From positions 1 to 46,087 of the forward strand of contig NZ_SSMQ01000089.1 of NCBI RefSeq assembly GCF_005144585.1: DNA of 46,087 nt. The letters run 5' to 3'. Within the stretch, counting starts at the first letter, position 1, and each line of letters begins with the position of its first letter. The position numbers and the translations under genes are program-made. Shown in pieces: positions 35,654 to 46,087 of the stretch. Under the pieces are notes generated by a model. The model searched no databases, had not been told where the DNA came from, and worked only from the letters and a program-made list of their open reading frames with translations. Origin of the DNA: Polyangium fumosum (lineage in GTDB: Bacteria > Myxococcota_A > Polyangia > Polyangiales > Polyangiaceae).

Positions 35654-36220
35654 CTACGGCTCCTGCTGCATCTTGGCGACGGTCTCCTTGGCCTTCTCGA
35701 GCTCCGATCTGAAATGTGACCGCATGGCATTCGGATCGAAATTGAGGAACGTACCGCCGGTTTCGAAATGCATCATGAATACCTTGCCAAGCGCATACGT
35801 GGCCGCACCCGCGACGAGCGGCGTGGAGATGATCCCGAGAGCCGAGCCGACCACGGGCACGAATTTGGCGAGCCCGTATCCGAGGGTGGTCCCCATACCC
35901 ACGCTCCACGTGCTCGTGATGAGGGAGCCAAGGAGCGTCTTCGCGACGTCACGGGTGAACTTCACCTCATAAAGGTCGGCGAGCTCCTTCAGCATCTTGA
36001 GCTGAGTCCCCTTGATGGCAATCAGGTCGACGGCGGGCACGGGGAGGACGCCGGCCACGAGCGTCCAGAGGACATTCCGCCGAATGATCGCCTCCGCGCG
36101 GCTGGCGCGCGGTCGCACGTCGTTCGACTCGAGATCCGACTTCACCTCGGCGCCGTCCGCCCTGACCTCGTGCTTGGTGGACGTCTCGGTTCGATCGACC
36201 TTCGTAGCCTCGCCTGCCAT
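35654..36220 (-). CDS. DUF697 (YcjF-like) membrane protein, first copy
   Basis: A 188-residue protein. A polar N-terminus (about 1-38) precedes RAEAIIRRNVLWTLVAGVLP, VDLIAIKGTQLKML and ELADLYEV, the DUF697 pattern. Gly-rich hydrophobic stretches (GMGTTLGYGLAKFVPVVGS) and VFMMHFETGGTFLNFDP with a charged helix complete it. The start is the ATG at 36220; the open frame extends further upstream, but only over the thioesterase in another frame. It lies between the thioesterase gene (11-base gap) and the NRPS (58-base gap). It lacks the octapeptide repeats of its paralogue at 11912-12628. Function is unknown; membrane association is inferred from hydrophobicity. Confidence 0.83.
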   Translation of the reverse strand: MAGEATKVDRTETSTKHEVRADGAEVKSDLESNDVRPRASRAEAIIRRNVLWTLVAGVLPVPAVDLIAIKGTQLKMLKELADLYEVKFTRDVAKTLLGSLITSTWSVGMGTTLGYGLAKFVPVVGSALGIISTPLVAGAATYALGKVFMMHFETGGTFLNFDPNAMRSHFRSELEKAKETVAKMQQEP

Positions 36221-36231
36221 GATCACGCTCT

Positions 36232-36981
36232 CTATGCAATGCCCGCGAAAGCCTGCTTGACCACGCGCAGCACAGCCGCCTCGGCGGAATGCAGAAAGAA
36301 GTGGTCTCCCTCGAAGATGCGGAGCGCAAACGGACCATTCGTGGATTCGCGCCACCCTTCGAGCTGTGCCGGCTGCACCGTGTCGTCCTTCGCGCCCCCG
36401 AGTGCGGTCAGCGGAACATCGAGAGGCTCTGTGGGTACGTGGCGGTAGGACCGGAGGAGCTCGAAGTCCGCCCGGAAAGCGGGCAGGATCAGGTCCATGA
36501 GCCCCGGCTCGGCCAGGACGCTCGCGGGCGTTCCGCCATAACGTCGGATGCAGGAGAGGATGTACGCGTCGGTCAGCTCGCCGGTGGGTGGGTACGAGTC
36601 CGGGAACTGCGCCGCGCGGCGGCCGGAGATGAAGAGGTGCATCGGCGCTCGGAGGCCACGTGCGCGCAGCCAATGGCAAAGCGCAAACGCGACGAGCCCG
36701 CCCATGCTGTGCCCGAACATCACGAACGGGATGCGGCTCGGGGCGAGGGCCTGCCCGAGCGCCTCCACCAGGGGCTTGAGCGTCGTCATGGGCGCCTCTC
36801 GAATTCGCGGCCCTCGGCCTGGGAGCTGCGCGGCGACGAGCTCCACGTCGGGCGGCAGGTGAGCGACCCAGGTCCGGAAGACCATCGCATTCGCTCCTGC
36901 GTAGGGGAAGCAAAATAGCCGCGCCCGCGGCAACGCCACGGGCTTTTGCCTCCAGAACCACGCACCCGGGATCGGCTCCAT
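36232..36981 (-). CDS. Type II thioesterase of the NRPS
   Basis: A 249-residue alpha/beta hydrolase that removes wrong or stalled acyl groups from carrier proteins. FCFPYAGANAMVFRTW at the start and LPGRG are typical of type II TEs. The nucleophile is Ser92 in GHSMGG. A later Asp (GGAKDDTVQP) and the His of FEGDHFFLHS complete the triad. The length is typical. The ATG at 36981 lies 10 bases after the MbtH stop. Because the NRPS lacks its own TE, this protein might also help release the product, though that is not the usual role of the family. Confidence 0.93.
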   Translation of the reverse strand: MEPIPGAWFWRQKPVALPRARLFCFPYAGANAMVFRTWVAHLPPDVELVAAQLPGRGPRIREAPMTTLKPLVEALGQALAPSRIPFVMFGHSMGGLVAFALCHWLRARGLRAPMHLFISGRRAAQFPDSYPPTGELTDAYILSCIRRYGGTPASVLAEPGLMDLILPAFRADFELLRSYRHVPTEPLDVPLTALGGAKDDTVQPAQLEGWRESTNGPFALRIFEGDHFFLHSAEAAVLRVVKQAFAGIA

Positions 36982-36991
36982 CGTCGGCGAC

Positions 36992-37225
36992 TCAGGCCGA
37001 TGGCTTGGCCGCAGCCGCAGCCGCGTCCATCTGCTTGCGCAGGCTGAGCGGCCGCATGTCGGTCCAAACCTCCTCGATATACTGGAGGCATTCGGCGCGG
37101 TTCCCACGCTTCCCCGCCAGGCGCCAGCCCGCAGGGATCTCCCGGCCGGCGGGCCAGATGGAGTACTGCTCCTCGTGGTTCACGACCACCTCGAAGGTGG
37201 TATCTGCGTCGTCGAAGACACTCAT
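36992..37225 (-). CDS. MbtH-like NRPS accessory protein
   Basis: A 77-residue protein that binds and stabilises or activates A domains. It contains the family's [16 protein letters not shown] and [19 protein letters not shown]. The ATG at 37225 has GAGAGGA about 8 bases upstream. It is the first gene of the long leftward NRPS operon, so the operon promoter should lie in 37226-37781. The C-terminus is Ala-rich. Confidence 0.96.
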   Translation of the reverse strand: MSVFDDADTTFEVVVNHEEQYSIWPAGREIPAGWRLAGKRGNRAECLQYIEEVWTDMRPLSLRKQMDAAAAAAKPSA

Positions 37226-37781
37226 CGTGGGTCCTCTCGCTGTCGAAAGGTCGCCTCGAGATGCGCTCATGGGAATCGATCGCCGGCCAGCGTCGCCCAA
37301 CAGGGCGGTGGCACTGCCGCTGACGGCGAACGTCTCGCCTTCTCGCGCGCTCGGGGTCGCCTTTTGCTATCCAGGTTCTCTGTGGGTAGACGTTACGCCC
37401 GCGGCATAGCAAGCGAGGTGCCAGCCCATGGTTCGTCTTCCGAGCCTGGGCGCCTCATCGTTCTTGGAGATGCGACCCACGCTGGCCCGACCGCTGTAAC
37501 AGGACCTGTAACATGGTCCTGTTACAGATCCTGTTACAGGTACAGGACGCTCGGCAACGCTCGGCGACGCTCGCCGGGCGCGCAACGCACCTCCCGTGCG
37601 ACGCACGGATGGCCTGTTCGTTGCAGAGCGCACGCTCGGAGCAGCCACGACGGATTCTCTGCGTATCCCGCGGCTCGCCATCTCCGATAGGTGCCGCGCG
37701 TGATGCCCATGGTCCCCCGGAGCTTCCTCGGGGCATTGTCGACCATTCGGAGCGCAACCGGCGAACCCACAGGGTGAATTC
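37226..37781. promoter_or_regulatory. Divergent intergenic region between the NRPS operon and the oxidase gene
   Basis: 556 bases without a convincing gene. It must hold the leftward promoter of the MbtH-NRPS operon and the rightward promoter of the multicopper oxidase. The dyad at 37494-37540 lies near its middle. I found no clean sigma-54 -24/-12 site: TGGCAC occurs near 37310 but is not followed by TTGC at the right distance. Confidence 0.55.
37494..37540. promoter_or_regulatory. Symmetric four-half-site dyad (candidate double operator)
   Basis: Four heptamers, TGTAACA at 37495 and 37507 and TGTTACA (its reverse complement) at 37520 and 37532, are spaced N5, N6, N5. The whole array is symmetric about 37516.5. 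The outer flanks also pair, with CTGTAACAGGACC at 37494-37506 matching GGTCCTGTTACAG at 37515-37527. It is 270 bases from the MbtH start and 243 from the oxidase start. The pattern fits two dimers of a regulator; a strong hairpin is the other reading. Confidence 0.6.
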
Positions 37782-39722
37782 GTGACGTCCCATTACAAAT
37801 CTTCATCCGATAAAAATCGTCCCCGCGCCACGCTCACGTTCGATCGGCGCGCTTTTTTGAGTCTGGGCGCCGCGATCAGCGCTGGCCTCTTGCTGCCCGA
37901 TACCACCGGGTGCAGCTCCGACGACAAGCCGCCGACGCCGCAGCCGACTCCGAGCAGAGAGCTCTTCAACCCTGCCACGGTCCGAGCCAAGGACGGCCTT
38001 CTCGATATCGAGATGACCATCACCGAGACCGAGGTGACGGTGGGTACGTATACGTTCATGACCCGCGCGTACACGGGCCTCAAAGTCAATGCAGGAGAGG
38101 CGAGCTTCGAGGGAACATATACGGGCACGATCCCAGGCCCGAGCATCGAGCTTCGCCCGGGTGATCAGCTCAAGCTCAAGCTCATCAACGGCCTTCCGGA
38201 CGACGACAGCGCCGTGGACCCCCCCGATTGCGGCATGACCACCAGCGGTGGGCATGGCGGGCACGGCCCGGGCATGCAGAACAACACGACCAACTTCCAC
38301 ACGCACGGCCTGCACGTCGACCCCGGGCCGCCCGGAGATGACGTCTTCTTGGAGATTGGTCCCGGCGAAAGCTACGATTTCGTCATCGACATCCCCAAGG
38401 ACGAGGTCATGCCGGATGGGACGATGGCCGATCATCCGGCCGGGACCTACTGGTATCACCCGCACTTCCACGGAGCGACGGCCATCCAGGTGGGAGGCGG
38501 CATGGCTGGGGCCCTCATCATTCGCGACGAAACGAAAGACGACCTCGACAAGCTGTTCTCTCCCAAGCCCGAGCAGGGGCAGGGCAAGGAGCAGCTCCTG
38601 GTCGTCGGCGAGCTCATGCTCCAGACCAAGGATCCTTGCAATGGCAAGATCCGCCTCGCGACGTACGGTGAAATGGGCCATTCCGGCCCCTTGCCTGAGA
38701 ACATCGTGGATTTCTTCCACGTCAACGGCCAGATCAACCCGATCCTTCGCTTGCACCCGAGTGAGGTGCAGCGCTTCCGGGTCCTTCACACGGGCTTCCG
38801 TGCTCCGCTGGATGTCGCCTTCCTCCGCGTACCGGACGACCAGGTGGACGCCGCGACGTCATTGCCGAAGCCCGATTATGATCCGTTCGGCTATTCTTGC
38901 GCGAGCAACGGGGGGCCGCCCGTGCTCAACCGGGACGCGTTGCGGGCGAAGTCGGTCACGTACTACCAAGTCGCGACGGACGGGATCACCTACGCTGCGC
39001 CCCTGAAGATGCCGATGGCCAACCCCGTTTCGGAGGTCGAGTACGTCATCCCGCCGGGAGGCCGCGCGGACCTGCTCGTCCAATTCGAACCGGGCACCTA
39101 CCAGATGGTGGCGCTCGGCTACCTGGACTTCGTCTGCTGGGCGCCGCAGGTCCTCGCCACCGTGATCGTATCGGGGACGCCGGACACGAGCCTCGAGATC
39201 CCGCAAACGCTCACGCCTCCGGCGCTTTACCCGTCCTTCGACGACATGGCGAAGCCTGGCAACCAGATCGACAATAACCGCCAGCTCGATTTCGCCGTGT
39301 CCATCGATGCGCAAGGAACACATTTCACCATCGACGACAGGACGTTCTGCGAGACCCGTATCGATCAATGCATGGCTTTGGGCGCCGTGGAAGAATGGAC
39401 GCTCAACAACAAGGTGACCCCGTCGGCAGGAGCGTCGATCCATCCCTTCCACATCCACGTCAACTCGTTCCTCGTGACGTCCATCAACGGGAAGAAGCCG
39501 GCACAGGCCATCTGGCGCGATACGTTTCTCATCCCCACGGGCGACATGATGGGCGTCGACGGCACCGTCACGTTCCTGTCGCGCTTCCTCCATTTCGAGG
39601 GCAAATACGTGCTGCACTGCCACATCCTGGAGCACGAGGATGAAGGCATGATGCAGCTCCTCGAGGTGAAGAAGGACGCGGCATGCGAGCCGTCGATGAC
39701 CGACACGTGCCCGATGCCGTGA
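37782..39722 (+). CDS. Exported multicopper oxidase (laccase/CotA-like)
   Basis: A 646-residue three-cupredoxin-type oxidase. Copper ligands are all visible: HTHG (173-176), WYHPHFHG (224-231), HPFHIH (554-559) and HCHILEHEDEGMM (from 612), with Met623 as likely axial ligand of the type 1 copper. The N-terminus has a Tat-like motif (DRRAFL, R22-R23), a hydrophobic stretch and TTGC44, so it is exported and may be lipidated. A Gly/His/Met segment (GGHGGHGPGM, about 156-165) may bind copper. The start is GTG at 37782, with AGGGTGA just upstream. It is the only clear rightward gene, divergent from the NRPS operon, and stops 11 bases from the convergent regulator gene. Copper detoxification or oxidative tailoring of a product are both possible. 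Confidence 0.93.
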   Translation: MTSHYKSSSDKNRPRATLTFDRRAFLSLGAAISAGLLLPDTTGCSSDDKPPTPQPTPSRELFNPATVRAKDGLLDIEMTITETEVTVGTYTFMTRAYTGLKVNAGEASFEGTYTGTIPGPSIELRPGDQLKLKLINGLPDDDSAVDPPDCGMTTSGGHGGHGPGMQNNTTNFHTHGLHVDPGPPGDDVFLEIGPGESYDFVIDIPKDEVMPDGTMADHPAGTYWYHPHFHGATAIQVGGGMAGALIIRDETKDDLDKLFSPKPEQGQGKEQLLVVGELMLQTKDPCNGKIRLATYGEMGHSGPLPENIVDFFHVNGQINPILRLHPSEVQRFRVLHTGFRAPLDVAFLRVPDDQVDAATSLPKPDYDPFGYSCASNGGPPVLNRDALRAKSVTYYQVATDGITYAAPLKMPMANPVSEVEYVIPPGGRADLLVQFEPGTYQMVALGYLDFVCWAPQVLATVIVSGTPDTSLEIPQTLTPPALYPSFDDMAKPGNQIDNNRQLDFAVSIDAQGTHFTIDDRTFCETRIDQCMALGAVEEWTLNNKVTPSAGASIHPFHIHVNSFLVTSINGKKPAQAIWRDTFLIPTGDMMGVDGTVTFLSRFLHFEGKYVLHCHILEHEDEGMMQLLEVKKDAACEPSMTDTCPMP

Positions 39723-39733
39723 GCCGGCCACGA

Positions 39734-41157
39734 TCATAAGCGATACGCGTCGGCGTCGATCGAGAACCTCTGGATCCAGCGGTGGATCTGGACCCGCGAC
39801 TTGCCCATGTCGCGCGCGACCCCGCTCACGTTGCCCCTGTGCTTCTCGAGCAGCGCCACGATACGCCCGCGCAGCGCGTCCGGCGCCGTTTCCCTCTCCT
39901 CCTCGGGCTCCGGCGCCACGACGCTCTCCTCGCTGGGCGGCGCCAAGGGCCCGAGGCTCCGCTCGACCAGGTGCGCGCGCTCGATGAGCGGCCCGTCCGC
40001 GAGCACAGCCGCGACCCCGAGGACCTGCGAGAGCTCCCGGATGTTGAGCGACCATGGCTGCGACAAGAGCCACTTGCCCGCCTGGATGGTGAAACCAAGC
40101 TCGCTCGCGCCCGGCACCTTGGAGCGCCGCAGAAGATCGCGGACCAAGATCCCCATGTCCTCGAGCCGCTCCCGCAGCGGCGTGAGCGTGTGCCGATGCC
40201 CGGAGAGCCGCGCGAGCAAGTCGACCCGGAGCTCGCCCCGGAGGGCCATCTTGTCGAGCGGCTTGTGCGTCGCCGCGACGACGCGCAGGTCCACCTTGAT
40301 GGGGTTCGTCCCGCCCACGGGCGCGACCTCGTTCTCTTCGAGCACGCGCAAGAGCGCGGCCTGCGCGGGGAGCGGGAGATCACCGACCTCGTCGAGGAAG
40401 AGCGTGCCACCATCCGCCCGGCGCACGTAGCCCGGCTCGTCCCGGACGGCCCCCGTGAACGCGCCCTTGACATGCCCGAAGAGCTGGCTCTCGAGCAGCG
40501 ACGCCGTGAGCGCCCCGCAATTCACGGCGACGAGAGGCCCTGCCCGCCCCGAGTGGGCGTGGACGTTTCTCGCGAGCACCTCCTTGCCCGTGCCCGACTC
40601 GCCGAGGAGGAGCACCGGGATGTGCGCCCGCGCGATACGCGTCAGCGCGTAGAGGTTTTCCGCGAGCGAGGGGACGAGCGTGGAGAGATCCCCGACCTCC
40701 GAGGGCGGGAGATCGAGATCCGCGCCGGCGGCAGGCGACGACAACAAGCCCGCGCGGTACCGCAGGATGACGTGGCCGAGCTCGATGAAATCACCGTCCC
40801 GCAGCGCCGCCTTCGTGACGCGCTTGTCATTCACATGCGAGCCGTTCCGCGAGCCCATGTCCTCGAACACCCACCCCTCGCCGCTCCGGACGAGGCGCGC
40901 GTGGGCCTTCGAGATGGCCCCGTCGGGCAAGCGCAGATCGAGCCGCCGAGCGCCCCCCTCGCGGACGCGCGAGGCGACACGCTCGGGGCCGCGGCCGATG
41001 TCGACGACGTCGAGCTCCGAGAGGCAATACCGCGCGCCGCCGAGCGCCGGCTGGTCGCAATGGAGCACGACGAAGAGGAAAGGACGCGCGAGGGCTTGCT
41101 CCCTCCGCTCCTCGCGCACGGCGTTCTGGGTCGTACCGAGCGAGATCAACTTCCTCG

Positions 41158-41161
<4 letters not shown>
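39734..41161 (-). CDS. FHA-AAA-Fis sigma-54-dependent transcriptional activator
   Basis: A 475-residue activator with a non-standard input domain. The N-terminal FHA domain (about 45-138; [20 protein letters not shown]) binds phosphothreonine and replaces the response-regulator receiver. The AAA core has Walker A GESGTGKE (187-194), the sigma-54 contact loop GAFTGA (233-238), Walker B FLDEVGD and the RVDLLARL arginine segment. The Fis-type HTH lies at about 430-475. It therefore opens sigma-54 promoters and is probably controlled by a Ser/Thr kinase. Its ATG overlaps the stop of the upstream kinase gene as ATGA, so the two should be made together. Its targets cannot be read from the sequence. 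Confidence 0.94.
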
Positions 41162-45915
<4,754 letters not shown>

Positions 45916-45991
45916 GTGGCACCGCCTCGACGAACATGACCACGGATCGCATCGGTCGAGCTAGTTCCTCGACACAGGGGTCTTGACTGTT

Positions 45992-46087
45992 TCACGCTGC
46001 GACGGGCAGCGCGGGATGCGCTGGCTGTGGGTATGCGTGCCCCATCTTCTTGCGAGCGTGCTGGACACTGAACCTCCAGCGGATTCC
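45992..46087 (-). CDS. Possible C-terminal end of a transposase (partial, runs in from the right edge)
   Basis: Thirty-one codons open from the right edge to a TGA at 45994-45992. They include WRFSVQHARKKMGHAYP, which resembles the WxFTxxDARxKLxxLYP end of some IS630-like transposases. It is too short to be sure and could be chance. Confidence 0.3.
   Translation of the reverse strand, partial: GIRWRFSVQHARKKMGHAYPQPAHPALPVAA

Noticed and set aside
37534-37806. Small leftward frame with a helix-turn-helix-like stretch (GITRGTYRRWRAAG)
   Set aside because: It overlaps the oxidase start and the operator region, lacks a ribosome site and has no further family support.

Overview
The window is GC-rich DNA packed with long, mostly leftward genes. 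It carries NRPS and PKS assembly lines, a Ser/Thr kinase fused to an NTPase and WD40 repeats, and an FHA-type sigma-54 activator. That mix strongly suggests a myxobacterium, most likely of the Sorangium/Polyangium group. This is an inference from gene content; no rRNA or other taxonomic marker is present.

Right end (39.7-46.1 kb): a leftward kinase-nSTAND-WD40 sensor overlaps an FHA/AAA/Fis sigma-54 activator by ATGA. A rightward multicopper oxidase converges on this pair. The 556-bp region between the oxidase and the next leftward operon holds a fully symmetric four-half-site dyad (37495-37538), the best operator candidate in the window.

Centre (10.8-37.2 kb): one long leftward operon with short gaps or overlaps. 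Its order is MbtH protein, type II thioesterase, a DUF697 membrane protein, a 5,803-residue five-module NRPS, two SyrD/PvdE-type peptide exporter half-transporters, a conserved protein of unknown function, a membrane-anchored solute-binding protein, a second DUF697 protein, and an SPFH/band-7 protein. The predicted NRPS order is A(Ser)-T / C-A(X)-T-E / C-A(Ser)-T / C-A(X)-T / C-A(Gly)-T-E. The two X adenylation domains share one unusual code. The last E domain has lost its catalytic Glu, and there is no thioesterase domain. Large stretches of the gene are internal duplicates at constant offsets.

Boundary (9.55-10.8 kb): no intact gene, but decayed pieces of a LuxR-type regulator and of an IS5-family transposase.

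Left end (1-9.55 kb): a second leftward operon. A divergent tandem nucleotidyl-cyclase-like protein is translationally coupled to a PKS loading module whose KS has Ser in place of the active-site Cys (KS-AT-ACP). Next come a Cy-A(Cys)-PCP NRPS with a TubC-type docking domain, and a PKS that starts with a normal KS and runs off the window. The logic resembles the epothilone start (acetyl plus cysteine gives a 2-methyl-thiazoline), but the ER and Ox domains of EpoA and EpoB are missing.

The least expected feature is the SPFH, DUF697 (two copies) and solute-binding cassette built into the peptide operon. I read it as a possible self-protection or envelope-handling system for the exported peptide.
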